Assembly (NCBI RefSeq): GCF_014279895.1
Contig: NZ_CP047954.1
Span: 1,798,001-1,862,000, forward strand
Direction: 5' to 3'
DNA length: 64,000 nucleotides
DNA from: Synechococcus sp. M16.1
Lineage (GTDB): Bacteria; Cyanobacteriota; Cyanobacteriia; PCC-6307; Cyanobiaceae
In this document: one piece after another, positions 21,174-30,708 of the stretch
Numbering within the stretch: position 1 is the first letter of the stretch
Layout of the letters: each line of letters begins with the position of its first letter
Program-made: the position numbers and the translations under genes
Notes under the pieces: generated by a model
Told to the model about the DNA's origin: nothing
Databases searched by the model: none
What the model saw: only the letters and a program-made list of their open reading frames with translations

Positions 21174-21513
21174 ATCATTTCCTCTTAGACGTTTTCACGT
21201 CCTCAAAATGATTTGCGTCACCCATTACTCAGTTAAAACTGGCAACAGTTGAGGCCTCCTTTCGCTGACACAAAAGGGTTCTTAAGAGTGCATCTCTAGA
21301 TTTCTCTATCAATGACTTTCCGGGATCTCAGATCCGGTTGTTGCTCCACAATTCGCACACCGGCAACAAGAGAGCTCGTGAAAACCCTCTCGTTGCAGCG
21401 AATTGCTTCAGCGCAACGAAATTTTTTGACGGGACCTCACACCTTCATCGCTCTTTCATTCGGCTCCTCACCTCACCTCTCGGTTCGGCTCAGAACCAAA
21501 CGCGATGAAAGCG

Positions 21514-21529
21514 TCAGTTCCTAAACTTT
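21514..21529 (-). other. 5' arm of the pre-16S processing stem
   Basis: On the minus strand it reads AAAGTTTAGGAACTGA and is exactly complementary to the ITS segment 19536-19551. It lies about 345 bases before the mature 16S 5' end. Confidence 0.7.
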
Positions 21530-21739
21530 TCAATTGTCCAGGTGCGACCAGACTGTTCCTCACTCCCTCTCAGGAGATCGGTTGGTTGGTCATCGCGGCC
21601 TCTCGCGACCGCTTGAAGAACTTACAACACCGTGGGATCGCTCCCTCTTGGTCTCGTAAGCCGCCTCAGACACATCAAGACTTTCGCCTCAAGCGCTTCG
21701 GCTTGCGCGCTCGCCTCTCGGCTCCCGCGCAAGACAAAA

Positions 21740-21768
21740 CCATAACACCACATCCCCCGCTGTCGCAA
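21740..21768 (-). promoter_or_regulatory. Candidate rrn promoter
   Basis: On the minus strand TTGCGA (21768-21763), a 17-base spacer, then TTATGG (21745-21740). It lies just past the stop of the upstream gene, where the operon promoter must fall if that gene is not co-transcribed. The -10 element is imperfect. Confidence 0.35.
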
Positions 21769-21778
21769 TAGCGACTCT

Positions 21779-22582
21779 TCAGGGCTGCACTAGGGCCTCT
21801 CCCCAGGGGAGAAAACGCGCCAAATGAGCCCATGAACCGGCCGCCAGCACAGGGAAGCCAAGGTCGGCAACGTCCTCTCCTGGAGAGAGCTGCGCTGGAT
21901 CCGCATCCAACCAACGAATCGGACAACCCAACTCATCCAGCACCAACCAAGCCGCCGCCAGATCCCAGATCTTGGGCGTGGCTTCTAGGGAAGCGATGGT
22001 CTGCCCCATCGCAACGCTCACCAAATTGAGGCTGGCGACACCAAGCAAACGGATCTTGCCGGGAAAACGCTGATCCGGTTTGCGCTGCAACACACGAATC
22101 GAGCGGCTGCACAGGGAAACGCAAGCACTGGTTACCAGAGCTCGGGTCTCCGAGGTCAATTGCTGATTGTTTCGAGTGGCACCCCGACCACGCAATGCGA
22201 CAAAGCGTTGATTCAGCGCTGGCACATCCAGGAAAACCTCACTGGGACGGCCATCGACGAAACGGGCCACGGAAATCGCCCAATAAGGAATGCCCGCCGC
22301 AAAGTTTGTGGTCCCGTCCAAAGGGTCCACCACCCAGTAGGCCCTCGTGTTCGGAACTGTTTTAGATCCTTCCTCACTGAGGACGCCTTCACCGGGAGCG
22401 ATGCTGGCCAACCCCTCCACCAGAGCGGCATCGCTCCAGCGATCACAGTCAGTAATTAAAGAACCATCGGGCTTCACATCGGAACTGATCTGACCAAAGT
22501 CCTGAAGCTGACGAGCACGGATGCGATCCAGCAACAGATGAACAGCGCCCAGTTGATCGTCACTGAGCACCGACGTCACCAC
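21779..22582 (-). CDS. Inositol monophosphatase family protein
   Basis: The 267-residue protein has the metal-binding motifs of the IMPase/FIG superfamily: LSEEGS near residue 70, WVVDPLDGTTNF near residue 87, and IWDLAAAWLVLDELG near residue 205. These motifs hold two or three magnesium ions for phosphate monoester hydrolysis. The substrate could be inositol phosphate, a sugar phosphate or PAP; sequence alone does not decide. The start overlaps the end of the TolC-like gene by 7 bases, so the two are co-translated. Confidence 0.85.
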   Translation of the reverse strand: MVTSVLSDDQLGAVHLLLDRIRARQLQDFGQISSDVKPDGSLITDCDRWSDAALVEGLASIAPGEGVLSEEGSKTVPNTRAYWVVDPLDGTTNFAAGIPYWAISVARFVDGRPSEVFLDVPALNQRFVALRGRGATRNNQQLTSETRALVTSACVSLCSRSIRVLQRKPDQRFPGKIRLLGVASLNLVSVAMGQTIASLEATPKIWDLAAAWLVLDELGCPIRWLDADPAQLSPGEDVADLGFPVLAAGSWAHLARFLPWGEALVQP

Positions 22583-24315
22583 AGAGGCTGAACAGGACTG
22601 CTCTCAGTTTGATCGACCGACGAACTATCGGTGGCCACCAACGGGCAAGCAGTCTTCAGCGGCGTGGGCTCAATTGGAATCGGTTGCGGATCGGATTCCG
22701 ACTTGGTTCCCGAAAGTGAGGCAGCGTCGCAGGCGACTAGGGCATCCAAGCCCGTGCGGCGCTGAAGCGTTGCCAAATTGAGGTTGTAGTCAGTGATGGC
22801 ACGTGCGTATTTCAGCTCTGCCTGGGTGAGATCACGTTGGCTATTGACAACCTCTCTTTGAACCCCAACTCCAGCTTGGACCCGCAGCTGAGAGAGCCGA
22901 AGAGATTCACGTGATGCCAAAACCTCAGTGGCTGTGGTCTCAAGACTCTGGATGGCGGCTCGCAGACCAAAAAAGCTGCTCTCCACCTGAAAACGGATCT
23001 GATCGCGAGTTCTCGCAAAATTGAGACGACTCTCCTCAGCAGCCTGCTTGGAGCGCTTGTATTCAGCACGAGCTCGCCCGCCGTCAAACAAACGCCAACT
23101 CGCCGTAAGGGCCGTGCTGTTCTGAACTCCATAGGTGAAATCACCCATATCAATATCACTTAAAGATGTCCGGCCGTTTTGCCCTTCCGTGCGCGAAGCC
23201 GAGGTTGAATTCACAAAGCGCACAACAGGTTGTACTGCCGCCAGAGACGCATTGGCTTGACTGTTATTAATGGAGATATCGAGGATGAGTTGATCAAGTT
23301 CTTCGCTGTAGTTGTAAGCAGCAACGATGCTTTCCTGAAGTGAGGGTTCCCATGAACCCATGGGTCGAGCGGGGGTCGCAGCGGTGGGAGTGACGTCCTG
23401 CGGAAGATCGAGCACCCTGGCCAAGTTGCGACGCTGTTCGTTCTGATCACGCAGATTGGTTGTCAAGATATTGCGGTCACGCGCCAGCTGGGTCTCCGCT
23501 TCCAGGACCTCCAGCTTTGTGTTGACACCTGCGTTGAAGCGCGCGCGCGCATCGCGATAGCTGACCAATGAAGCCTTGACAGAATCCTGGCCAATACGCA
23601 CGCCCGCATCGGACTGCTGCAACGCGAAATAGGCCGTCTGCACCTCGAGACGAAGATCACGAAGTGCAATCAGGTAAGCGTCTCCTGCTCGCTCGAAGCG
23701 GTCTCGAGCAGCAGCGATCTGAGGAACGCGTGCGGGATTGATCAAATCCCAACTCACCTGCAATCGACCATTAACCCGCCACTCACGGCCATAAAACTCA
23801 TTATTTGGTTTTCCGGTCAGAGGATCTGGACTGACGAAATCTGGGTTCCGATAGGAATAAGAAGCGAAATATTCGGGAAGAGCACTTGAGGTGAGGTCAA
23901 CGGTGGGATACCAGGATGCAATTTCTGAGCGCAGTGATGACTTGGCCTGATCCACCTGGCTTGCAGCAGCCTTGAGGGTTGGACTGTTGAACTCCGCGAG
24001 CTGAAGCGCTTCCTCGAGTGTGAGCGGGCGCAGCTCATGGATGCGCACCTGCGCCGGCTCCTCGGGAAGAGCAAGTGGAGGGGGAGCAACCAACGACTCG
24101 AGGGATGGCGGCAAGCCCTCCACTGCTGGAGTCAAATCAGAGGGGTCTGCCTTGGGACGGGCACCCTTCGAGTCGATCGCGTCCGGCAGGGTGGCCTGAT
24201 CAATCAAGACCGACTCAGATTGAACTGCGTCTTCGCTGAGCGCAGGGGGAACACCGGAAGAGACAACGCCCGCTACGAGACAAATACCCGCGGAGATCCG
24301 GCGCACAGCAATCAA
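22576..24315 (-). CDS. TolC-like outer membrane efflux protein
   Basis: The 579-residue protein has an N-terminal signal peptide (ISAGICLVAGVVSSGVPPALS). A Pro-rich spacer leads to two OEP repeats, each with the LTLEEALQLAEFNSPTLKAA-type start or long amphipathic helices (RVQAGVGVQREVVNSQRDL). It would form the trimeric outer-membrane duct for export systems or type I secretion. No inner-membrane pump is adjacent, so it probably serves pumps encoded elsewhere. The start is TTG at 24315 or GTG at 24306. Confidence 0.88.
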   Translation of the reverse strand: MIAVRRISAGICLVAGVVSSGVPPALSEDAVQSESVLIDQATLPDAIDSKGARPKADPSDLTPAVEGLPPSLESLVAPPPLALPEEPAQVRIHELRPLTLEEALQLAEFNSPTLKAAASQVDQAKSSLRSEIASWYPTVDLTSSALPEYFASYSYRNPDFVSPDPLTGKPNNEFYGREWRVNGRLQVSWDLINPARVPQIAAARDRFERAGDAYLIALRDLRLEVQTAYFALQQSDAGVRIGQDSVKASLVSYRDARARFNAGVNTKLEVLEAETQLARDRNILTTNLRDQNEQRRNLARVLDLPQDVTPTAATPARPMGSWEPSLQESIVAAYNYSEELDQLILDISINNSQANASLAAVQPVVRFVNSTSASRTEGQNGRTSLSDIDMGDFTYGVQNSTALTASWRLFDGGRARAEYKRSKQAAEESRLNFARTRDQIRFQVESSFFGLRAAIQSLETTATEVLASRESLRLSQLRVQAGVGVQREVVNSQRDLTQAELKYARAITDYNLNLATLQRRTGLDALVACDAASLSGTKSESDPQPIPIEPTPLKTACPLVATDSSSVDQTESSPVQPLW

Positions 24316-24329
24316 AACTTTTGCGGAGT

Positions 24330-25727
24330 TTAGGGACTTTTCCCTACGACACCCAAAACTGCGTCCACGATGTCAGCCGCCCCATGAACGATCCGAATGG
24401 GGACCGTCAACTGCGCGGCCAGGGCTTCCAGGGTCATGTCATCCAGGAAAACGGGCTCCCCCTGCCGCAACATCACTGATGGCAGCAACAACTCATCGCC
24501 CAGCTCTCGGCCTTGCAGGCCTGTGAGCAGATCCTGTCCCGTCAGCAATCCAGTCACCACTTGCTCCTGCCCCCAGTAGGGACTCGGCAACCCGATCAGG
24601 TGAAACTCGACGCCATCAACTGCATTCAGCCGTTCAGCCACAGGCTGCAACGCCTGCGCCACGATCTGACCGACCACCCAGCTGCAACGACGGGGCTGAG
24701 AAACCGCGCTGGGCAAGTCCTGAGTTGCCGCATCCAACGCTTCAAGGAAGGCACGGATGCTGCCCACGCCGTTTTCCTGCTGCGGAAGATCCTCGTAGTT
24801 ATCCCGGGGCGGCAAGGGCAATCCCGCCACCAGGTACCACTCATCAGAGAGCCAGGCGAAACGGGTGCCCAAAACCTCCTGAAAATGCTGCTGCATGGGT
24901 TCCACCTGAGCAATCACCCTGCGGGCGCAGTCCGGATCCACAGGAACCAAGCCATCGTCAGCCGGCCTGAAACGGGTGAGCCCCACCGGCACCACCGCCG
25001 CAGACAGCACCGCCGGCCAGGGACCAGCCGCGAAGGAGGCGAGGTCATTCAGCGTTCTCGCCAAGGCAGGACCGTCATTCAGTCCCGGACAAACCACCAC
25101 CTGGGCATGGATTTGCAGATCGCGCTGATCAAACCAGGCGAGCTGGTCCATCACCTGGGCAGCTCGCGGATTCACCAGCAGTCGTGAACGCAGCTCGGGA
25201 TCCGTGGCATGCACCGACACAAACAACGGCGATAAACGCTGCTCTTCAATTCGCTGCCAGTCGGCCTCGCCCAGGTTGGTGAGCGTCAGATAGGAGCCAT
25301 AGAGAAAACTCAGGCGGTAATCGTCGTCTTTGAGATAAAGGCTGTCGCGCCGCCCGGGGGGCTGCTGATCGATAAAACAGAACGGACAGTTGTTATTGCA
25401 CTGGCGCAAGCCATCGAACAGAGCCTCTGTGAAAGCCAACCCAAGGCCGTCATCGGCATCCTTCTCCAACTCCACACGATGCAGCGCACCCTTGGCATCA
25501 CGCACCTCAAGGCAAAGCTCCTCCTCCACACAGAGGTAGCGGTAATCGATCAGATCACGCGGGCGAATGCCATTGATGCTGAGCAACTGATCGCCCGGCT
25601 CAAAACCCAGCTCCTCCCCGATCGAGCCGGCCTCCACCGAGGCCACCACCGCGGGCTGCGGCTGACGACCACTGCTATTTGGATCCAGGGCTGCAACAGC
25701 AACCCCTGCGGATGGCTCATTCCACAC
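24330..25727 (-). CDS. Radical SAM/DUF512 protein with PDZ-like N terminus (TIGR03279 type)
   Basis: The protein has up to 465 residues, and the start is uncertain (GTG at 25727 or a later GTG). Residues 25-60 resemble a PDZ loop (VEAGSIGEELGFEPGDQLLSING). Near residue 115 lies CNNNCPFCFIDQQPPGRRD, an unusual cysteine cluster of the cyanobacterial family described as a putative FeS oxidoreductase. DUF512 makes up the C-terminal half. The SAM chemistry and substrate are unknown. It is universal in cyanobacteria as I recall, which suggests a core role. Confidence 0.85.
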   Translation of the reverse strand: MWNEPSAGVAVAALDPNSSGRQPQPAVVASVEAGSIGEELGFEPGDQLLSINGIRPRDLIDYRYLCVEEELCLEVRDAKGALHRVELEKDADDGLGLAFTEALFDGLRQCNNNCPFCFIDQQPPGRRDSLYLKDDDYRLSFLYGSYLTLTNLGEADWQRIEEQRLSPLFVSVHATDPELRSRLLVNPRAAQVMDQLAWFDQRDLQIHAQVVVCPGLNDGPALARTLNDLASFAAGPWPAVLSAAVVPVGLTRFRPADDGLVPVDPDCARRVIAQVEPMQQHFQEVLGTRFAWLSDEWYLVAGLPLPPRDNYEDLPQQENGVGSIRAFLEALDAATQDLPSAVSQPRRCSWVVGQIVAQALQPVAERLNAVDGVEFHLIGLPSPYWGQEQVVTGLLTGQDLLTGLQGRELGDELLLPSVMLRQGEPVFLDDMTLEALAAQLTVPIRIVHGAADIVDAVLGVVGKSP

Positions 25728-25746
25728 AAGCCGGCTTCATCTGAAC

Positions 25747-26610
25747 TCAGTGTGCGCCGTGAACGCCCCACCAGACCAGCAACAGCAGCCCGAACAGCAT
25801 CCGGTAAGCGACGAAAACCCAGGTGCTGTTGCGCTGCAGGAACTTCAGCAACCAATCGATCGCCAGCCACGACACCACTGCAGCCGAACCAATTCCGACC
25901 AGCAACGGCAGGGGACCGTTGCCAGGGCTGGAGGCCAAAGCATCCTTGAGCTCCACCAAACCTGCGATGGTGATGGCGGGAATGCCCAATAGAAAGGAAA
26001 ACCGGGCTGCATCAGCACGCTGCCAACCGTCGAACAAGGCCGCCGTGAGGGTGCTGCCGGAACGCGAGACCCCCGGGATCAATGCGAGGGCCTGGGCCAG
26101 CCCCACCAGCAGGCCATCGCGGCCTGAAACCTCTGAAAGCTGCTTGCGCCGTGCGCCGACGCGTTCAGCCAAGGCCAGCAGCAACGCCATCACGATCGAG
26201 ACGATGGCAATCGAGGGAACACTGCGCAGGGGTGACTGTTCGTAGCCCTGGGCCCAGGCGAATTTGATCCCCAATCCGATCAGCAAGATCGGCAGGGTGC
26301 CCACCACCATGGCGAACCCGAGGCGCGCCTCGGGTTCGCGCCACTGGCCATTGCGAAAGGCGCGGCTGATGCCCCGCAACACCTGGCTGAGATCGGTGCG
26401 GAAATAGGCGATGACGGCAACGATGCTGCCCAGCTGAATGGCGGCGGTCACGGAGACACCCGGATCGCCCCAACCCAGGAGCTCAGGCACCACTTTCAAA
26501 TGAGCGGTGCTGCTGATCGGCAGAAATTCAGTGAGTCCTTGAACCACCCCCAACACCAGATCACGCCAGCAGGCCTCAAGCAGGGTGAGGGATGCAGAGG
26601 GGTCCGCCAT
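25747..26610 (-). CDS. uppP: Undecaprenyl-diphosphatase UppP/BacA
   Basis: The membrane enzyme dephosphorylates undecaprenyl pyrophosphate to regenerate the lipid carrier for peptidoglycan and surface glycans. The ATG at 26610 gives 287 residues with about eight membrane helices. Catalytic motifs are GLTEFLPISSTAHL near the N terminus and PGVSRSGSTLTAAL in the second half. The carrier it recycles is also the expected donor carrier for the glycosyltransferases at the right end of the window. Confidence 0.93.
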   Translation of the reverse strand: MADPSASLTLLEACWRDLVLGVVQGLTEFLPISSTAHLKVVPELLGWGDPGVSVTAAIQLGSIVAVIAYFRTDLSQVLRGISRAFRNGQWREPEARLGFAMVVGTLPILLIGLGIKFAWAQGYEQSPLRSVPSIAIVSIVMALLLALAERVGARRKQLSEVSGRDGLLVGLAQALALIPGVSRSGSTLTAALFDGWQRADAARFSFLLGIPAITIAGLVELKDALASSPGNGPLPLLVGIGSAAVVSWLAIDWLLKFLQRNSTWVFVAYRMLFGLLLLVWWGVHGAH

Positions 26611-26720
26611 CAACGTGGGAGTGTCGCTCTGACGGTATCCCCGGTAGGCAAAGCGGGCATGTCAGCCGCGTCACTTGATGATGTCTTCTAAGGTTCCGTG
26701 ACTTTCTTCACAAAGGACAT

Positions 26721-27431
26721 TTGATCGGCGGCACCTGGCAAACATCAGCCCCCGCTCGGTCGTGGTCCTTTCCCGTGGCCCGCATCGCCGCAGCCATGGT
26801 GGTGCTGCCGGTGTTCCTGCAAGCCCCCTGGGTAAGGCTTGATCCGTTCTCAGCCACCTTGTTCACCGGAGTTCTGGTTGCAGCTGGACTGGTGATGCAC
26901 CAGAGCCGCTCCCAGACAACATCCGACCTGGGTTCCCTGCTGGTGGGTTTCAGCGGTAGCTGGCTGGCAGGTTGCATTTTCTGGGGTTGGCTGCGGGCCC
27001 ATCCCGTTCTGCACCTGCCGGTGGAAGCCTTCGCCGTGCCCGTGGCCTTGGGCGGCCTGCAGGGGCGCTGGCGCCTGGCGGCAACGTTTTATTTGTCATC
27101 CCTTGTGGGCACAGCTTGCACCGACCTGGCCATGGCGGCCACCGGCGTGATGCAGTTCTGGCCCGCAGTGGTGACAGCCTCCCTCGATCAAGCGCCGCTA
27201 CTGCTGCATCAAGCGGGGACACATCTGCTTCAGCCCCTGCCCCTGGTCACTCTGGTGGTCTCAGCAGTTCTCGTTCTGTTGGCTGGACGTCGCCTGAGCA
27301 GGAACAGCGGCGGTTTCACCGGTGATGTGGGATCCATGGCTGCTGCCGTCTTGATCACCACCCTTTGGGTGGATGGCTTGTTCTTGCTCTCAGCCTTGCT
27401 TCAGCCCGGGCTCAGTGGCCTGATCGAGTGA
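26721..27431 (+). CDS. DUF3120 family membrane protein
   Basis: The 236-residue protein starts at a TTG and has about six membrane helices. Conserved-looking blocks include WLRAHPVLHLPVEAFAVPVAL, FYLSSLVGTACTDLAMAATG and TTLWVDGLFLLSALLQPG. These match the cyanobacteria-specific DUF3120 family, whose function is not known. It is divergent from uppP. psbU follows 112 bases downstream with its own leader, so it is probably transcribed separately. Confidence 0.75.
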   Translation: MIGGTWQTSAPARSWSFPVARIAAAMVVLPVFLQAPWVRLDPFSATLFTGVLVAAGLVMHQSRSQTTSDLGSLLVGFSGSWLAGCIFWGWLRAHPVLHLPVEAFAVPVALGGLQGRWRLAATFYLSSLVGTACTDLAMAATGVMQFWPAVVTASLDQAPLLLHQAGTHLLQPLPLVTLVVSAVLVLLAGRRLSRNSGGFTGDVGSMAAAVLITTLWVDGLFLLSALLQPGLSGLIE

Positions 27432-27543
27432 AACGAACTGCAAAAGCTGCCACGATTCAAAGGCTTGAACAGCGCAACGACTTGTAGTCTTCCGGAGCCG
27501 GCACTGCCGGTCGACCCGTTCCGACCCCTGATCGAGAGTTGAG

Positions 27544-27951
27544 ATGAAGCGGCTTCTGAGCTGGCTGACCGGCGCACTGGTGATGGCGAGCCTGATGGCA
27601 GGCCTTGTGCTTCCGAGCAGCGTCTACGCCGACGACGACCTTCGCGGCAAGTATTCCGGCAATGAGATCCGCAACATTGCGGATGACAAAATTGCCGCAC
27701 GGGACGGCAAGGTGGATTTGAACAATTCCTCCGTGCGCCGTTTCCAGCAGTTTCCAGGGATGTACCCGACCATGGCCGGCAAGATCGTGCTGGGTGGCCC
27801 TTACGACAGTGTTGACGATGTGCTGTCTCTTGACCTCACCGAGCGTCAGCAGGAGCTGTTCGCGAAGTACCGCGACAACTTCACCGTCACCCCTCCCTCC
27901 ATTGCTCTGAACGAGGGCGACGACCGCATCAACGACGGCCAATACCGCTGA
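27544..27951 (+). CDS. psbU: Photosystem II 12 kDa extrinsic protein PsbU
   Basis: The 135-residue precursor has a lumen-targeting signal (LTGALVMASLMAGLVLPSSVYA, cleaved after AYA-like VYA). The mature part carries the helix-hairpin-helix-like core VDLNNSSVRRFQQFPGMYP and the conserved LGGPYDSVDDVLSL. PsbU binds the lumenal face of PSII and stabilises the oxygen-evolving Mn cluster. A terminator follows directly, so the gene is monocistronic or last in its transcript. Confidence 0.95.
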   Translation: MKRLLSWLTGALVMASLMAGLVLPSSVYADDDLRGKYSGNEIRNIADDKIAARDGKVDLNNSSVRRFQQFPGMYPTMAGKIVLGGPYDSVDDVLSLDLTERQQELFAKYRDNFTVTPPSIALNEGDDRINDGQYR

Positions 27952-27986
27952 TTCCTGATCTCGTCACACTGACTGTGACTGCTTGA

Positions 27987-28012
27987 ACCGCCGGACCACC
28001 GGCGGTTTTTTT
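27987..28012 (+). terminator. Terminator of psbU
   Basis: The stem ACCGCCGG/CCGGCGGT has an ACCA loop and is followed by seven T. It ends 10 bases before the nadB start codon, so nadB needs a promoter within or upstream of this hairpin, or depends on read-through. Confidence 0.9.
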
Positions 28013-28021
28013 GTCCCCGTG

Positions 28022-29680
28022 ATGGCCCAGCCCCGCAGCTCTGATCGCATCCCATCAGGTCCCTGGGACGTGGTGGTGATCGGTGCCGGGGCTGCTGGCT
28101 TGATGACCTGCCTCGATCTGCCGCCGGAGTTCAAGGTGTTGCTGCTCAACCGCAACACGGGACGGCGTTCTTCCAGCCGCTGGGCTCAGGGGGGCATCGC
28201 CGCGGTGACCCGCAAGGAAGACAGCGCCGACAGCCATGCGGAGGACACCGTTCTGGCTGGAGCCGGCCTTTGCGATGGCGATGCGGTGCGGCTGTTGGTG
28301 CAGGAAGCACCCCATTGCGTGGAGCGCCTGGAGCAGCTGGGCATGGCCTTCGACCGGGATCAGGACGGTCTGGCCACCACCCTGGAAGCAGCCCACAGCC
28401 ACAGGCGGGTGCTGCATGTGCAGGACCGCACAGGGCGAGCCCTAGTGGATGTGCTGCGGGATCGTGTTGAGCAACGGCCAGGATTGCTGCATCGCCGCGG
28501 CGTGCGCGTGACGCAACTGCTGGTGCGCGATGGGCGCTGTTGCGGTGTGCAGGTGCTGGATGGGGCCCATCTTCACGGGATCGAAGCCCGCGCCGTGGTG
28601 TTGGCCAGCGGCGGTGGTGGTCATCTGTATGCCAACACCACCAACCCAGCCCAGGCCTGTGGCGAAGGCATCGCCCTCGCCTGGCAGGCGGGCGCAGACG
28701 TGGAAGATCTGGAATTCGTTCAGTTCCATCCAACGGCCATCCGCCTGGATGACGCCCCCTGCTTTCTGATCTCCGAAGCCGTTCGCGGAGAGGGCGGCGT
28801 GCTGGTGGATGCCCTGGGGGGCAGCCCTGTGGCCCACCTGCCCCAACGCGACCTCTCACCGCGGGACCAGGTGAGCCGAGCCTTGATGCAGGCCATGCAG
28901 CGGCAGCAGGTGAAGCAGATGTGGCTCGACTTCGCCGCCATCCCGCGGGAGCAAGCGGAACGACGCTTCCCAACGATCCTCGACCGCTGCGACGAACTCG
29001 GACTGAATCCATTGGAACGGCCCATCCCCGTGGCCCCAGCCGCCCACTACTGGATGGGAGGGGTGGCCACGGACCTGCAGGCCGCCACCACACTGCCGGG
29101 GCTCTATGCCGTTGGAGAAGTGGCCTGCACAGGCCTGCACGGCGCCAACCGACTGGCCAGCAACTCCCTGATGGAGTGCCTGGTGTTCGCCCATCGCCTC
29201 CAAGAGATCGAGCTCGGCCCCGTCCCAGCGGCCCTCGCCAGCGACAAAACGCAGCCGCTTGCCTTGGACCTCGACGGCTGCAGCAGTTCGCAATTGATCG
29301 ACGCCATCGAGCAGCTGCGGCAGCTCTGCTGGCGACGGGCGGGGGTGGAACGATCCGCCGCTGGACTGCGCCAGGCCATCGGCAAAGTGAAAGCCGACGA
29401 ACAACATCTGGAGCAGCAGGCACTGCTCCAGGCCCTGCTACGGCAAGACCCCTGTGCCCCCAGGCTGTTGGCTGAAAACAGCCGGCGCGATCTGAACCTG
29501 TTGCTGGATCTCCACCACAGGTTGCTGACCAGCCGGCTGATGCTGGAGGCCTGCCTGTTTCGCGGAGAAAGCCGGGGAGGCCACTACCGCAGCGATGCTC
29601 CTGCGCCGCTACCGCAATGGAGGCAGCATTCCCGGCAACAACGGCAACGGGGCATCGTCACCCGTGCCGTCCGGGACTGA
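28022..29680 (+). CDS. nadB: L-aspartate oxidase
   Basis: NadB oxidises L-aspartate to iminoaspartate in the first step of de novo NAD synthesis. The frame is open from 27983, but that part is the psbU terminator, so the ATG at 28022 (552 residues) is chosen. The N-terminal FAD motif is VVVIGAGAAGLMTCLDL. Family motifs include SSRWAQGGIAA, LEFVQFHPTAI, FLISEAVRGEGGVL and YAVGEVACTGLHGANRLASNS. No nadA or nadC is adjacent. Confidence 0.95.
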   Translation: MAQPRSSDRIPSGPWDVVVIGAGAAGLMTCLDLPPEFKVLLLNRNTGRRSSSRWAQGGIAAVTRKEDSADSHAEDTVLAGAGLCDGDAVRLLVQEAPHCVERLEQLGMAFDRDQDGLATTLEAAHSHRRVLHVQDRTGRALVDVLRDRVEQRPGLLHRRGVRVTQLLVRDGRCCGVQVLDGAHLHGIEARAVVLASGGGGHLYANTTNPAQACGEGIALAWQAGADVEDLEFVQFHPTAIRLDDAPCFLISEAVRGEGGVLVDALGGSPVAHLPQRDLSPRDQVSRALMQAMQRQQVKQMWLDFAAIPREQAERRFPTILDRCDELGLNPLERPIPVAPAAHYWMGGVATDLQAATTLPGLYAVGEVACTGLHGANRLASNSLMECLVFAHRLQEIELGPVPAALASDKTQPLALDLDGCSSSQLIDAIEQLRQLCWRRAGVERSAAGLRQAIGKVKADEQHLEQQALLQALLRQDPCAPRLLAENSRRDLNLLLDLHHRLLTSRLMLEACLFRGESRGGHYRSDAPAPLPQWRQHSRQQRQRGIVTRAVRD

Positions 29681-29693
29681 AGGCAGTCCTGAT

Positions 29694-30623
29694 TCAGAAG
29701 TCGGTGTCGCCCTTGTAGCCACTGAGTTCCGCAAGCGTGTCGAGCCCTTTCACTCCGGAATCGATGCTGCCGTTGATCTCCCAGCTGGGGAAACCCTCCA
29801 ATCCCTTGCTGCGGCAGAGATCGGCCTGGTTGTTCTCACCGTCTGGCGCACACTCCACCACGTTCAGCTGGTCCGAGGCCTGCTTGCCGAACAGCTCCTT
29901 CTGTTCGTGGCAGTGGGGGCACCAGTAGGCGGAATACATCACGGCGCCGCTGCTGGTGAGGTGCTCAGCCAAGGCGATCGAAGCGGACGTGCTCTCAGTG
30001 GTGACGACGGGTGCAACGCCGGATCCGCTGGCCACAGCGTCGGGCCGGTTTGGATCCACCACCGATGCCCAGATCAGGCCCCCCAGCAGCACCGCCAGGG
30101 CCAGAAGCACGCCGCGGAACAGCAGCTGACCGAAGTCGTCCCAACCACCACCAACGATGGACAGCACAAACAGGGTGAGGGAGAGCGCAGCCGAAAGAAC
30201 GCAGAAGAAGCAGAAGGCCTGGATCTTGAGCAGCATCACCCCCAACAGCACACCGCTGAAGACGGCCATACCGAGGGACACGGTGAACAGCCCCCACCAG
30301 GTGCGACGGGACAAGTCACCCTTGTTCTCTTGCAGCCCTGGCAACAGGGGCAGCAGCGCCATCAGCAGCACAGCGCCATAGGCCAGCACCCCCACCAACG
30401 AGAGCGGAATCCCGGCGAACACCGTGCCCCAGGCGCTGTTCAGCACCTTGTCGCAACCGTCGGCCCCCATCGGACAGGTGAGGTTGCCGAGCAGACCCCA
30501 GCGCTTCAGGGTGATCGAACCGGTGTCGATCAGCCCAGCGGTGGCCAGCACCGCCATGGCGATGCGGGCCCACTTAGCGCCGGAATCCTGACGGCGACGG
30601 CTGACGAGACGGGTGGTGCCCAT
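29694..30623 (-). CDS. VKOR-thioredoxin fusion oxidoreductase
   Basis: The 309-residue protein has an N-terminal VKOR domain with four membrane helices. It carries the loop cysteine pair in LTCPMGADGCDKVL (about residues 50-58) and the quinone-side CFFC pair (about residue 138). After a linker, a thioredoxin-like domain carries AYWCPHCHEQKELF. In cyanobacteria this fusion makes disulfides in the lumen or periplasm and passes electrons to quinone. The gene is convergent with nadB, with 13 bases between. Confidence 0.93.
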   Translation of the reverse strand: MGTTRLVSRRRQDSGAKWARIAMAVLATAGLIDTGSITLKRWGLLGNLTCPMGADGCDKVLNSAWGTVFAGIPLSLVGVLAYGAVLLMALLPLLPGLQENKGDLSRRTWWGLFTVSLGMAVFSGVLLGVMLLKIQAFCFFCVLSAALSLTLFVLSIVGGGWDDFGQLLFRGVLLALAVLLGGLIWASVVDPNRPDAVASGSGVAPVVTTESTSASIALAEHLTSSGAVMYSAYWCPHCHEQKELFGKQASDQLNVVECAPDGENNQADLCRSKGLEGFPSWEINGSIDSGVKGLDTLAELSGYKGDTDF

Positions 30624-30708
30624 CCTTGAACATCAAGTGATCGGATTCTGTCAGTTCCGGCGTGATCAGGCCGCTTCGTAGGCTGATCTTTGGCCTGCCG
30701 GCGACGTG

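Larger units (their letters stand above)
21174..21778 (-). other. rrn leader region, no protein gene
   Basis: About 600 bases between 16S and the inositol-monophosphatase-like gene. It contains the 5' arm of the 16S processing stem (21514-21529) and a promoter candidate near its far end. The short frames here show no protein-like composition and are ignored. Confidence 0.75.

Noticed and set aside
27983-28021. Upstream extension of nadB
   Set aside because: These codons are the psbU terminator hairpin and T run. The ATG at 28022 gives the normal NadB N terminus.
28146-29423. 425-codon open frame on the minus strand
   Set aside because: Antisense to nadB. It is Arg/Pro/Ala-rich with no domain signature, a GC-driven shadow.
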